Shown: positions 36,955 through 45,822 of the stretch, piece by piece
Numbering within the stretch: the stretch's first letter is position 1
Layout of the letters: each line of letters opens with the position of its first letter
DNA from: SAR202 cluster bacterium bin87
GTDB lineage: Bacteria; Chloroflexota; Dehalococcoidia; Lucifugimonadales; UBA3495
DNA: 64,000 nucleotides
Reading direction: 5' to 3'
Assembly: GCA_002238825.1 (NCBI GenBank)
Contig: MPNC01000001.1
Span: 1-64,000 of the forward strand
Notes under the pieces: model-generated
What the model saw: only the letters and a program-made list of their open reading frames with translations
Database searches by the model: none
What the model was told of the DNA's origin: nothing
Program-made: the position numbers and the translations under genes

Positions 36955-38142
36955 ATGATACGTTGGTTTACGGCGGGCGAATCCCACGGTCAGGGCCTGA
37001 TGATTATCGTCGAAGGCGTGCCGGCCTACCTGCCGTTGGATGAAGACTACATTGCCCACCACCTGGGACGCCGTCAGCGCGGTTACGGTCGTGGCGGGCG
37101 TCAGCAGATCGAGCGCGACCACGCCCACATCCAGACCGGCGTCCGTCACGGCTACACGCTGGGCAGCCCCATTGGGATGCTTTTGGAGAACCGGGACTGG
37201 GTCAACTGGCAGGACGCCATGGCGGTCGAGTACATTGAAAACCCGTCCCAGGAAGGCCGCAACCGCCGTGTCACTCGCATCCGTCCCGGTCACGCGGATC
37301 TCCCGGGGGCGATGAAATACGGTTTTCATGATGTGCGCAACTCCCTGGAGCGCGCCTCCGCCCGCGAGACCGCCGGGCGGGTGGCTGCCGGAGCCGTGGC
37401 CATGCGCCTGCTGGAGGAGTTCGGCATCAAGCTGCACAGCCATGTCATCTCCATCGGCCGCGTTCACGCCGACCCTCCGGAGCACGAAGCCATCGATTGG
37501 GAGGCCGTGGAAGAATCCCCGGTCCACTGCGCCGACAACGTCGCCGCAGAGAAGATGATGGCCGAGGTGGACGCCGCGCGTGACGCCGGCGACACCGTGG
37601 GCGGTACGGTGGAAGTGATCGCGGAAAATGTGCCCATCGGTCTCGGATCCCATGTTCACTGGGACCGCAAGATTGACGCCAAGATCGCCCAGGCCCTGAT
37701 GAGCATCAACGCCGTCAAGGCGGTGAGCATCGGCCCCGGCTGGGAGTTGATGGACGCCTGGGGTTCCGAATTCCAGGACGTCATCGAGCCCGTCACCGAC
37801 CCGGACAACCCCTGGCAGCGCAAGACCAATCGCGCCGGCGGTACCGAAGGCGGTATGACCAGCGGTCCGCCCCTGGTGGCCCGTTTCGGCATCAAGCCCA
37901 TTGCCACCCTGCACAATCCGCTGCCCTCGGTCGATCTGGATACCGGCGAGCCTGTGCAGGCCCATTTCGAACGCAGCGACGTGTGTCAGGCCCCGCCGGC
38001 GGGCGTCATTGGCGAGGCCATGGTTGCGCTGGTCCTGGCCGACGCCTTCATGGAAAAGTTCGGCGGCGACAGCATCTCCGAAACCCGCCGCAACTTCGAG
38101 GGCTACCAGGCCACTGTTGGCCCACGCCTACGCTATAGCTGA
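36955..38142 (+). CDS. aroC: Chorismate synthase
   Basis: This enzyme converts EPSP to chorismate with reduced FMN. The protein has 395 residues. Seen: FTAGESHGQGLMIIVEGVP at the N-terminus, RRQRGYGRGGRQQIERD, the GHADLPGAMKYGFHDVRNSLERASARETAGRVAAGA block, and GGTEGGMTSGPPLVARFGIKPI. These are the family's FMN- and substrate-binding signatures. CGGAGGG precedes ATG by nine bases. It is the second gene after aroE. Other shikimate-pathway genes are not in the window. Confidence 0.97.
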   Translation: MIRWFTAGESHGQGLMIIVEGVPAYLPLDEDYIAHHLGRRQRGYGRGGRQQIERDHAHIQTGVRHGYTLGSPIGMLLENRDWVNWQDAMAVEYIENPSQEGRNRRVTRIRPGHADLPGAMKYGFHDVRNSLERASARETAGRVAAGAVAMRLLEEFGIKLHSHVISIGRVHADPPEHEAIDWEAVEESPVHCADNVAAEKMMAEVDAARDAGDTVGGTVEVIAENVPIGLGSHVHWDRKIDAKIAQALMSINAVKAVSIGPGWELMDAWGSEFQDVIEPVTDPDNPWQRKTNRAGGTEGGMTSGPPLVARFGIKPIATLHNPLPSVDLDTGEPVQAHFERSDVCQAPPAGVIGEAMVALVLADAFMEKFGGDSISETRRNFEGYQATVGPRLRYS

Positions 38143-38459
38143 CGGTGGTCGGTTGGGACGTGCGCTGGGTTGATGGGAAATGCGCCGGGTGGCTCCGCAG
38201 CGTAGCCCGCCGTGTGGGCGGCACACGGGCCGTGGACACGGAGCGTGCCCGCCGCCGGCGGGAGTTGGCCCGTTCGGAGAATCAGGCCGGCCATAACCTG
38301 ACCGTGCAAACCACCATTGACATGGCCCGCACCCAAACCTGGACCGGTGGCGCATAGTCACCAGCCAATCTGAATCGGCTGTCTGCCGGGCCCAGTTTCA
38401 GGCAAGCGGTCGTCCAACCGATCTCAATCCTTGGATACAGGACGCAACCCCAACGGATT
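38143..38459 (+). other. Intergenic stretch, no feature recognised
   Basis: There are 317 bases between aroC and the LLM gene. A 70-codon frame (38145-38357) has no ribosome binding site, homology or plausible composition. I looked for a B12-box or other riboswitch core and found none. Confidence 0.4.
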
Positions 38460-39464
38460 ATGAAGTACGGCGTAACCCTTTTGCCCAATTCTTACGAATC
38501 CTTCCGTCGTCATGTTCGGCTGGCGGAGGAGGTCGGTTTCGACTACATCGGCGTGGCGGATTCCCAGTCGCTCTTTCGCGAGTTGTTCGTTTCGCTGGCG
38601 GTGGCCGCCACCGACACCACGCGAGTGCATCTCGGCCCGTCGGTTACCAACCCGCTGACCCGGCACCCCGCGGTGACGGCGTCGGCGATCGCCTCGCTGC
38701 AGGAACTGTCGGAGGGACGGGCCTTCCTCGGCATTGGCACCGGTGACAGCGCCATCCTGAACCTGGGGCTCCGGCCGGCACGGATGCGTGCGCTGGGCGA
38801 TTACGTCACCGCAGTTCGTGCCTTCTTGGCCGGCGACAACGCGGAGTATCTGGGTAGGGACGCGCATGTTCGTTGGAGCCGAGACCACGTACCGATAATG
38901 ATGTCCGCGGAAGGTCCCCGTACCCTGCGCATGGCCGGCGAAATCGCTGACCGGACCATGATCCACACCGGGCTTACGCCGGAAATACTGGCCGATACCG
39001 TGGCACGCATTCGGGAAGGCGAGGCGGGCGCTGGCAAGCCGGCCGGGTCCACGGAGATCTGGGCATTCGCCAAGTGCAACATTGCCGACGACCACGCCGA
39101 CGCCATCGACGAAATTCGCATGGCCCTGGCCGCCAGCGCGCACCACGCCTTCCGTTTCACGCTCGAGGGGAAGCACGTCCCGCCCGAGCTTCACGAGGCG
39201 ATGCAGATCATCCAGGGGGAGTACGTTCCTGCCGAGCACGAGCAGGTGGGCGAAACCCGCAACGCCGCATTGTCCGACGAACTCGGCGTGACGGATTATC
39301 TGGCGGACCGGTTCGCGGTGGTCGGTACGCCTGACGAGTGTCGCGCCAAGGTTTCCCAGATCGACGAGTCCGGCGCGGACGTCCTGCAGATCACTGCTAT
39401 CAGCCATGATCCGGGCGACATCATCCGCCGCTTTGGAGAGGAAGTCATCGCTTACCGGTCATAG
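38460..39464 (+). CDS. LLM-class flavin-dependent oxidoreductase
   Basis: This 334-residue luciferase-like protein has the pattern of F420-dependent reductases of the methylene-tetrahydromethanopterin reductase type. Seen: MKYGVTLLPNSYESFRRHVRLAEEVGFDYIGVAD, the RVHLGPSVTNPLTRHPAVTASAIASLQELSEGRAFLGIGTGDS block, and the C-terminal FAVVGTPDECRAKVSQIDESGADVLQI. Cofactor choice (FMN or F420) cannot be fixed by eye. It differs clearly from the LLM protein at 1852-2868. No ribosome binding site is obvious before ATG 38460. Confidence 0.87.
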   Translation: MKYGVTLLPNSYESFRRHVRLAEEVGFDYIGVADSQSLFRELFVSLAVAATDTTRVHLGPSVTNPLTRHPAVTASAIASLQELSEGRAFLGIGTGDSAILNLGLRPARMRALGDYVTAVRAFLAGDNAEYLGRDAHVRWSRDHVPIMMSAEGPRTLRMAGEIADRTMIHTGLTPEILADTVARIREGEAGAGKPAGSTEIWAFAKCNIADDHADAIDEIRMALAASAHHAFRFTLEGKHVPPELHEAMQIIQGEYVPAEHEQVGETRNAALSDELGVTDYLADRFAVVGTPDECRAKVSQIDESGADVLQITAISHDPGDIIRRFGEEVIAYRS

Positions 39465-39487
39465 CAGCGACGTGAAACGACAAAGAC

Positions 39488-39515
39488 GTAGGGGCGAATG
39501 ATCATTCGCCCCTAC
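39488..39515. terminator. Perfect 28-base palindrome between convergent genes
   Basis: The half-site GTAGGGGCGAATGA is followed at once by its exact complement. It lies between the LLM gene and the convergent ferredoxin gene. There is no T-run, so it may be a bidirectional hairpin or a small dispersed repeat that serves as one. Confidence 0.6.
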
Positions 39516-39537
39516 TGCTTGCCGCTGTGTCGACGCT

Positions 39538-39762
39538 CTACGGGAACAGGATCTCTCCGGTCTCCGCGTCCTCCACAGTAATCGCTGTCACCGGGCAGTT
39601 CTCAGCCGCTTCGATGATGGTCTCCTCGGGGTCGCCGGCCGCGTCCTTTACGTAAGATTGCCGGTCCTCATTCAGGCCAAACGTGTTTTCCGCAAAGGTC
39701 TCGCACATGGCGTTGCCCACGCACACGTTGTAGTCCACGGTGATTTTCAACTGTCGGGCCAT
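39538..39762 (-). CDS. [3Fe-4S]-type ferredoxin, P450 partner
   Basis: This 74-residue ferredoxin carries three cluster cysteines: Cys14 and Cys20 in NVCVGNAMCE and Cys56 in ENCPVTAI. The spacing C-x5-C-x35-C-P is the single-cluster [3Fe-4S] type used by actinobacterial P450 systems, with Asn at the variable position. It lies 69 bases after the first P450 gene on the same strand, with GGAGG before ATG. It probably passes electrons to one or all of the four P450s. A ferredoxin reductase gene is not in the window. Confidence 0.93.
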   Translation of the reverse strand: MARQLKITVDYNVCVGNAMCETFAENTFGLNEDRQSYVKDAAGDPEETIIEAAENCPVTAITVEDAETGEILFP

Positions 39763-39831
39763 CGGGGTAACCTCCTCATGATGGTCAGGCTAATCGGGAG
39801 TATTTGCCAATTTGATAGCGGCGACCGGTTG

Positions 39832-41061
39832 CTAGCGAGTTGCAACCGGCAGGTTCAGCAGAGTGCGCTGCCCAACGCTGGGCAGATATTCCAGATTGTT
39901 CGGGTCGGTTTCCAGTTCAAACCCCTCGAACCGGCGGGCGAGTTCTGCAAAAGCCTCCTGCCCTTCCAGTCTCGCCAGGGTCGCCCCGAGGCAGTGGTGC
40001 ACGCCGCTCCCGAAGGAAACGTGGGGGTTCGGGTTGCGCGTGATATCCAGTTCGTTGGGGTCCTCGAAAACCTCGGGGTCGCGATTAGCCGAAGAAATAA
40101 CCCAGCGCACGCGATCGTCCTTGCCGACTGTCTGCCCGCCGCCCATGTCCACATCGTGCGTCGCGATCCTCTGGATGGATTTCAGGGGCGAATCGTATCG
40201 CAGCACTTCCTCGACGGCGTTTACGATGTGGGAGTCCGGGTCGGTTCTCAGCAACTCGAACTGGTTGGAGTGTTGGGCGAACGCCAGCACGCCGTTGGAT
40301 ATCAGGTCGTTGGTCGTTTCGTGGCCGGCGACCAGCAGCAAGAGGGCGTTGGCCAGGACCTCGTCGCGGGTGTAGGCGCCCATGATCTCGCCCTGGCAGA
40401 TGACCGACAGGAGGTCTTCGCCGGGGTCGCGGACCCGTTCGGCGACAATGGGCGCGAGGTAGTCGGTAACCGCCTGCACGCCTTCGGCATACATCCGGAT
40501 CCGGTCAGGCTGGTTCCCGTCGAAACCGCACATGCTACTGCACAGTTTTTTGACAAACGCGCGGTCGCTGGGAGGTATGTCCATCAGGCCGGCGATGATG
40601 CTGTAGGTGAGCGGGGTGGCGAAATCATGCATGACGTCCATTCGGCCCGCGCCCTGCAGATCGTCCAACAGGTCGTTCACCGTCTCACGAACCAGGGGCC
40701 GCCAGGTTTCCATGGCTTTGGGAGTGAAGTATCCGTGGACAACCTTGCGCTTCTCCTTATGCTTGGCGCCGTCGTTCTGGGTGAACCGGGCGGCCATCCA
40801 GTTCCGCACGGCGCCAAAGAGTTCCATGTCCTCTTCCGGGATCGAGGGCGAAGGCGGGTTAATGTCCCGCAGAGCCACCTCAGAAGAGAAGTACTCCGGG
40901 TGGCGGGCCGTCCACACGAGGCGCTCGTAGCTGGTCACCACCCACATCTGGTACTGGTCGTTCCAGTGGACCGGCTTCTCGGACCGCAATGCTCCGAAAT
41001 AACCGTAGGGATCTCGGATGGCTTCGGGGGAGAACAGGTCGTCGTGGATGTTGGCGGGCAT
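39832..41061 (-). CDS. Cytochrome P450 (array member 1)
   Basis: This soluble bacterial class I P450 monooxygenase has 409 residues. Heme-thiolate loop: FGSGVHHCLGATLARLEGQ. I-helix oxygen-activation motif: LLLVAGHETTNDLI. K-helix ExxR: EEVLRYDSPLKSIQR. The N-terminal PFxYFxxLR-type start reads DPYGYFGALRSEKPVHWNDQYQMWVVTSYE. It is the most divergent of the four copies and the one next to the ferredoxin. A TGTGATAAT extended -10 lies upstream on the minus strand near 41107. The substrate is unknown; related enzymes hydroxylate terpenes, steroids or fatty acids. Confidence 0.94.
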   Translation of the reverse strand: MPANIHDDLFSPEAIRDPYGYFGALRSEKPVHWNDQYQMWVVTSYERLVWTARHPEYFSSEVALRDINPPSPSIPEEDMELFGAVRNWMAARFTQNDGAKHKEKRKVVHGYFTPKAMETWRPLVRETVNDLLDDLQGAGRMDVMHDFATPLTYSIIAGLMDIPPSDRAFVKKLCSSMCGFDGNQPDRIRMYAEGVQAVTDYLAPIVAERVRDPGEDLLSVICQGEIMGAYTRDEVLANALLLLVAGHETTNDLISNGVLAFAQHSNQFELLRTDPDSHIVNAVEEVLRYDSPLKSIQRIATHDVDMGGGQTVGKDDRVRWVISSANRDPEVFEDPNELDITRNPNPHVSFGSGVHHCLGATLARLEGQEAFAELARRFEGFELETDPNNLEYLPSVGQRTLLNLPVATR

Positions 41062-41211
41062 GGTGAACCCCTCATTCGTCGGGCCTGGCTGGCGTCAAAA
41101 TTATCACAAGCGGTTCGACAATTCAAACTGAGTCCGTGCTCAAAAACATTGCCGACGGCCACTGATGCGACCGTCGGCTCATTGTTGGAGAGGGACTTGC
41201 CGGCGCGTTGG

Positions 41212-42483
41212 TTATGCGCTGGTTACCTTCACTGGCAGGCTCTCCACCGCACGGAAGGTGAGCACGTGGTCGTACTCGACCTGCTCCACCGGGATTTCCA
41301 GTTCGACGTTTTCGAACCGGTTGGCCAGGTTGCGGAAGATTTCCTGTCCTTCGAGGCGGGCCAGCGTGGCACCCAGGCAGTGATGGACACCGCTGCCGAA
41401 GGCGACGTGCTGGTTCGGGTAGCGTTCGATGTCGAAGTCATCGGCGCGGTCGAACACCTTGGGGTCGCGGTTGGCGCCAGGAATGAACCAGCGGACCCGG
41501 TCGTTCTTCTTGATCAGCTGGCCGTTCATCTCGATGTCATCCGTGGCGATGCGCTGGATGGACCGCACCGGCGAGTCGTACCGGAGGGCTTCCTCGGTGG
41601 CTCGGACGGTCTTCCCTTCGGGATCGGACTTCAGAATGGCCCACTGTTCCGGGTGCTGCGTGAATGCCAGCGTCCCGTTGCAGATCAGGTTGATGGTGGT
41701 CTCGTGGCCGGCCGACAGCAACAGCATGATGTTGTTGATAGTCATGTCACGGCTGAACACACCCTGACGCTCACCCTCGCAGACCACGGACATCAGGTCG
41801 GTGGCGTCGAAATTCTCGGGGCTGGAGATACGATCCTCGACCATCGGCGCGATGAAGTCCTGCAGATTCTGCACCGCCTGGGTGAGCGGCTTCATCCGGT
41901 CCGGGCCTTCGCGATTGAGGAAGCGCAGGTCCTTGGCCAGCTCGCGAAGGCGTTCCCGCTCGCTGTCCGGAATGCCGAGCATACGGGCGATGACCAGCAG
42001 GGGCAGCGGCGTGGCCAGATCGGCCATCACGTCCATGCGCCCCTTTTCTTCCACGGCGTCCAGCAGCTCGTCAATGGCTGACTGCACCAGGGGCCGCCAC
42101 ATTTCGATGGACTTGGGCGTGAAGTAGCCATGCATCACCCGACGCATGTCAACATGGTCGGAGCCGGTTACGTCGGGGTTGTACCGGCGCTGGTCGTGCT
42201 GGATGAACCGGGAGACCTGCCACTTCTTGATGAAGTTGTAGAGCTCGAGGTCGTCTTCATCAATGGGCGGGTTGGGCGCGCGCGTGTCCCGCGCGTACAC
42301 GCTGGACGAGAACGCCTCGGGATGCCGGGTAACCCATACCAGATGTTCCCACGAGGTGATCATCCACACCTCGAACTGCTCGTTGTAATACACCGGTTGG
42401 TGGTCTCGCAGCCGGTTGTAGAAGTCATACGGCTTGTAGATCGCTTCCGGCGAAAACGGATTATCGTTAAAGGTGGTTACCAT
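41212..42483 (-). CDS. Cytochrome P450 (array member 2)
   Basis: This 423-residue P450 has heme loop FGSGVHHCLGATLARLEGQ, I-helix LLLSAGHETTINLI, and ExxR in TEEALRYDSPVRSIQR. It is closely similar to member 3 throughout (for example DHVDMRRVMHGYFTPKS, MDVMADLATPLPLLVIARMLGIPDS), so the two are recent duplicates. ATG 42483 was chosen because GGAGG lies nine bases upstream and because members 3 and 4 start with the same TxNxNxFSPE pattern. The longer frame would add 62 residues with no P450 character. Confidence 0.95.
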   Translation of the reverse strand: MVTTFNDNPFSPEAIYKPYDFYNRLRDHQPVYYNEQFEVWMITSWEHLVWVTRHPEAFSSSVYARDTRAPNPPIDEDDLELYNFIKKWQVSRFIQHDQRRYNPDVTGSDHVDMRRVMHGYFTPKSIEMWRPLVQSAIDELLDAVEEKGRMDVMADLATPLPLLVIARMLGIPDSERERLRELAKDLRFLNREGPDRMKPLTQAVQNLQDFIAPMVEDRISSPENFDATDLMSVVCEGERQGVFSRDMTINNIMLLLSAGHETTINLICNGTLAFTQHPEQWAILKSDPEGKTVRATEEALRYDSPVRSIQRIATDDIEMNGQLIKKNDRVRWFIPGANRDPKVFDRADDFDIERYPNQHVAFGSGVHHCLGATLARLEGQEIFRNLANRFENVELEIPVEQVEYDHVLTFRAVESLPVKVTSA

Positions 42484-42552
42484 TGGTGTACCTCCGGTGG
42501 TACGTTGAAACGGCCACGGACCGGAAAGACCGCAACCCCGCTTGATTGCCCG

Positions 42553-42558
42553 ATTATA
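42553..42558 (-). promoter_or_regulatory. -10 box (TATAAT) of P450 member 2
   Basis: A perfect TATAAT on the minus strand lies about 70 bases before the start codon, so this gene can be transcribed separately from member 3. Confidence 0.45.
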
Positions 42559-42633
42559 ACCGATATTCGCACCGATTGCAGTCGCGCGCGCATCGTTTCG
42601 TCTTCTGGCAGTCGGCGTGTCCCCACTAATGTG

Positions 42634-42670
42634 AGTGCGCCGGGGTGGGTTTAACCCACCCCGGCGCACT
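42634..42670. terminator. Strong 18-bp hairpin between P450 members 2 and 3
   Basis: AGTGCGCCGGGGTGGGTT, one base, then its exact complement. It lies 27 bases past the stop of member 3 (minus strand). No T-run follows, but a stem this long should stop or insulate transcription. Confidence 0.65.
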
Positions 42671-42697
42671 ACATCGCCCCGGGGCGGTGTTGCCCTA

Positions 42698-43957
42698 TCA
42701 GGCGTTGGTCACTTTGACCGGCAGGCTCTCCAGAGCCCGCAGACCGATCAACTGGTCGTATTCCAGCGTTTCAGTCGGCACCTCAAGCTCCAGGCTTTCG
42801 AACCGGTTGGCCAGGTTCCGGAAGATCTCCTGCCCTTCCAGGCGCGCCAGGGTGGCCCCGAGGCAGTGGTGGATGCCGCTGCCGAAGGCGACGTGCATAT
42901 TGGGATAGCGTTCCACGTCGAAATCGTCCGCCCGGTCGAACACCTTGGGGTCGCGGTTGGCTCCGGAAATGAACCAGCGTACCCGGTCGTTCTTCCTGAT
43001 CTGCTGACCGTTCAGATCGATGTCCTCCATGGCGATGCGTTGGATGGATTTCACCGGCGAGTCGTAGCGCAGCGCCTCTTCCGTCGCGCGCACGGTCTTG
43101 CCCTCGGGGTCCGACTTCAGGGTAGCCCACTGGTCCGGGTGCTGCGTGAACGCCAGCGTGCCATTGCAGATCAGGTTGATGGTGGTCTCGTGCCCCGCCG
43201 ACAGCAGGAGCATCACGTTGTTCACCACCATGTCGCGGTCGAAGATGCCCCGGCGCGCACCCTCCGCGACGACCGAGATCAGGTCGTCCCTGGGGTTGTC
43301 GATGCGCTCGTCGACCAACGGGCCCAGGTAGTCCTGCAGATTCTGGACCGATTCGGACAGCGGACCCATCCGGTCCGGCCCGGTCCGGTTCAGGTGGCGG
43401 AGGTCCTTGGCCAGCCGGCGCATGATGGGCCGGTCGCTGTCCGGGATGCCCAGCATCCGGGCGATGACGAGCAGGGGCAGCGGCGTCGCCAGGTCCGCCA
43501 TTACATCCATGCGGCCCTTTTCCTGCACCACGTCCAGCAGTTCGTCGATAGCCGACTGCACCAGCGGCCGCCACATCTCCATGGACTTGGGGGTGAAGTA
43601 GCCGTGCATCACCCTGCGCATGTCCACATGGTCGGGTCCGCTGATCTCAGTATTGTAACGGCGCTGATCGTGCTGAATGAACCGGGAGACCTGCCACTTC
43701 TTGATGTAGTTGTAGATCTCCATGTCGTCTTCGTCAATCGGCGGGTTTGGCGGTCGGACATCCCGGGCGAACACACTGGACGAGAAGACCTCCGGATGCC
43801 GGGTCACCCATACCAGGTGCTCCCAGTCGGTTACCATCCAGACTTCGTACTCCTCGTTGTAGTGTACCGGCTCCCACTCGCGCAGCCGCGCGAAGAATTC
43901 GTAGGGTTGGTACATCGCTTCCAGAGAGAATGGGTTGTCGTTGATCGTGCTAACCAT
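42698..43957 (-). CDS. Cytochrome P450 (array member 3)
   Basis: This 419-residue P450 has heme loop FGSGIHHCLGATLARLEGQ, I-helix LLLSAGHETTINLI, and ExxR in TEEALRYDSPVKSIQR. It is a near neighbour in sequence of member 2. Variation is concentrated in the F-G region (RPIMRRLAKDLRHLNRTGPDRMGPL) and the late PTETLEYDQLIGLRAL, regions that often set substrate choice in P450s. GGAGG precedes ATG 43957, and a TATAAT lies at 44035-44030 on the minus strand. A 14-base palindrome sits between promoter and start. Confidence 0.95.
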   Translation of the reverse strand: MVSTINDNPFSLEAMYQPYEFFARLREWEPVHYNEEYEVWMVTDWEHLVWVTRHPEVFSSSVFARDVRPPNPPIDEDDMEIYNYIKKWQVSRFIQHDQRRYNTEISGPDHVDMRRVMHGYFTPKSMEMWRPLVQSAIDELLDVVQEKGRMDVMADLATPLPLLVIARMLGIPDSDRPIMRRLAKDLRHLNRTGPDRMGPLSESVQNLQDYLGPLVDERIDNPRDDLISVVAEGARRGIFDRDMVVNNVMLLLSAGHETTINLICNGTLAFTQHPDQWATLKSDPEGKTVRATEEALRYDSPVKSIQRIAMEDIDLNGQQIRKNDRVRWFISGANRDPKVFDRADDFDVERYPNMHVAFGSGIHHCLGATLARLEGQEIFRNLANRFESLELEVPTETLEYDQLIGLRALESLPVKVTNA

Positions 43958-44003
43958 TTTCTGCGACCTCCGGTGTGCGACACGCAATTTGACGACGAAA
44001 TGC

Positions 44004-44017
44004 GCAGCATATGCTGC
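44004..44017. promoter_or_regulatory. Palindromic operator candidate for P450 member 3
   Basis: GCAGCATATGCTGC is a perfect 14-base palindrome located just downstream of the minus-strand TATAAT (44035-44030) and upstream of the start codon, where a repressor would block transcription. No regulator gene is nearby. Confidence 0.35.
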
Positions 44018-44068
44018 AATGATGCACCGATTATATTCTTGGCGCGTTGTACGCGCAAGCGATAAACG

Positions 44069-44100
44069 ACGAGGCCCGGCGAATGTTCGCCGGGCCTCGT
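44069..44100 (-). terminator. Terminator of P450 member 4
   Basis: A 15-bp perfect stem (ACGAGGCCCGGCGAA and its complement, two-base centre) begins 27 bases after the stop of the minus-strand gene and is followed on that strand by CGTTTATC. Confidence 0.7.
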
Positions 44101-44126
44101 AACCCTCGGGGTATTTTGCGAACCGG

Positions 44127-45413
44127 TTACGACAGGCTCACCGGGAGGGTCTCCAGCGTCCGGAACGTGATGCTGGAGGTGTAGCTCAGGTCGTCGGGGC
44201 TGCAGTTCATGTTCAGGTTCGGGAACCTATCGGCCAGTGCCTTGAACGCTTCCTGCCCTTCCAGCCGCGCCAGGGTGGCGCCCAGGCAGTGGTGGATGCC
44301 GGAGCCGAAGGCCACGTGGGGGTTCGGGTACCGCTCGACGTCGAAGTCGTCGGGGCGGTCGAACACCTCAGGGTCGCGGTTGGCGGAGGTGACGAACCAG
44401 CGCATCCGCTCGTCCTTCTGGATGAGCTTGCCGCCCAGCTCGACGTCCTCACCGGCGATGCGGGTGATGGACTTGACCGGCGGGTCGTACCGCAGACACT
44501 CTTCGGTGGCGCGGATCATCTTGCCAGCCGGGTCGGTCTTGAACAGTTCCCACTGATCCGGGTGTTCCATGAACGCCCGGGTGCCGTTGCAGATCAGGTT
44601 GATGGTGGTCTCGTGACCGGCCAGCAGCAGCAGGATGGCGTTGGCCACCACCTGCTCCTCATCCATGATCCGCTTGCCGGCCGCGTTGGTGGTGCGGGCG
44701 GCATCGGTCATCTTGTCCAGCAGGTCGCCGTTGGGGTTGTCCAGGCGGGCCTTGACCATGGGCCGCAGGTAGTCCTGCAACTCGGTGATGCCCTCGGACA
44801 GAGGCTGCATGCGGTCGGCGTTGCCCCGGCCGATGAACAGCAGCTTCTCGGCCAGCGAGCGAATGAACTGCCGGTCGTAGGTCTCGATGCCCATCATGGC
44901 CGCGATGACCAGCAGAGGCAGCGGGGTGGCGTAGTCGCGCATCACGTCCATGCTGCCGCGCTCTTCCGCCTCGTCCAGCAACTGCTTGATGGCCGACTGA
45001 ACCAGCGGGCGCCAGAGTTCCATGGCCTTCGGCGTGAAGTAGCCGTGGATGACTTTGCGCATGTCGGTATGGTCCGGCCCGCCGTGCTCGCGGATTTCTT
45101 CATGCGTGCTCACCGCGCGCCGGTCGGTCTGGATGAACCATTGGCTGAAGAAATTCCGCACGTCCTCATAGAGGCCCATGTCGGACTCGTCGATCGAGGG
45201 ATACGGAGGCAGCGGGTCGCGGGTGAACACCTCGGACGAGAACGCCTCGGGCCGCCGGGTAACCCAGACCAAGTCCTTGTACTTGGTGATGACCCACAGC
45301 TTGTAGGGGTCGTTCCAGTGAACCGGGTCTTCCTCGCGCATCCGTCCAAAGTACGTATACGGGTCCTGGATCACCTCAGGGGAAAACAGGTTTTCGTTAA
45401 AGGTGGTAACCAT
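44127..45413 (-). CDS. Cytochrome P450 (array member 4)
   Basis: This 428-residue P450 has heme loop FGSGIHHCLGATLARLEGQ, I-helix LLLAGHETTINLICNG, and ExxR in TEECLRYDPPVKSITR. It shares the array's N-terminal pattern (FNENLFSPEVIQDPYTYFGRMREEDPVHW) but differs in the middle (DRRAVSTHEEIREHGGPDH, DNPNGDLLDKMTDAARTTNAAGKRI), so it is an older duplicate than members 2 and 3. GGGAGGG precedes ATG. It has the clearest promoter of the array. The substrate is unknown. Confidence 0.95.
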   Translation of the reverse strand: MVTTFNENLFSPEVIQDPYTYFGRMREEDPVHWNDPYKLWVITKYKDLVWVTRRPEAFSSEVFTRDPLPPYPSIDESDMGLYEDVRNFFSQWFIQTDRRAVSTHEEIREHGGPDHTDMRKVIHGYFTPKAMELWRPLVQSAIKQLLDEAEERGSMDVMRDYATPLPLLVIAAMMGIETYDRQFIRSLAEKLLFIGRGNADRMQPLSEGITELQDYLRPMVKARLDNPNGDLLDKMTDAARTTNAAGKRIMDEEQVVANAILLLLAGHETTINLICNGTRAFMEHPDQWELFKTDPAGKMIRATEECLRYDPPVKSITRIAGEDVELGGKLIQKDERMRWFVTSANRDPEVFDRPDDFDVERYPNPHVAFGSGIHHCLGATLARLEGQEAFKALADRFPNLNMNCSPDDLSYTSSITFRTLETLPVSLS

Positions 45414-45496
45414 AAAGTCCCTCCCGTTGACTTTCCATGGTCAAACTCGCCGCCGGGCATGGAATGACCAGCGGCAATAGTCGCCGCGTTTCCGCA

Positions 45497-45525
45497 ATTG
45501 TAACAATCGGCATATTTGGGGTCAA
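45497..45525 (-). promoter_or_regulatory. Promoter of P450 member 4
   Basis: On the minus strand TTGACC (45525-45520), a 17-base spacer and TACAAT (45502-45497) make a near-consensus sigma70-type promoter about 85 bases before the start codon. Confidence 0.7.
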
Positions 45526-45822
45526 TTACGATTCGCGCATAGTACCGCTGCGTTAGCATCGCCGTAACGAATGCCGCCGCAGTGAATGCAGCAGATTCAC
45601 GCCGGCGTGGGGCTGCCCGGGTCGACATGGACGAACACCGGCAGCCGCGGTAACCGATGAGACGCCGAGGTCGTCGGGCAGTGACTGTCGGGCCGTATCT
45701 TCGCGATCGACGTTCCGCTTGCCCAGCTTCAGCCTGTCTGTGCTACAATCCGCCAAAACATCCGGCGATCCCCGGCCAACTGCCTGGGCCCGTCGGCAAA
45801 CCCATGATTGGGAGGTGCCACA
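45526..45822 (+). other. Divergent upstream region of the DsbA-like selenoprotein gene
   Basis: This is the remainder of a 409-base gene-free gap between P450 member 4 and the DsbA-like gene. A TACAAT at 45744-45749 with a TTGCCC 19 bases upstream is a possible plus-strand promoter. Nothing else was recognised. Confidence 0.35.

Noticed and set aside
38145-38357. 70-codon frame after aroC
   Set aside because: No ribosome binding site, no homology, and Arg/Gly/Trp-heavy composition. Treated as non-coding.
38143-38459. Cobalamin or other riboswitch before the LLM gene
   Set aside because: No B12-box or other core motif was found in the stretch.
39658-42081. 807-codon open frame on the plus strand
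   Set aside because: It is antisense to the P450 array. High GC makes the opposite frame open, and it shows no domain or ribosome binding site.
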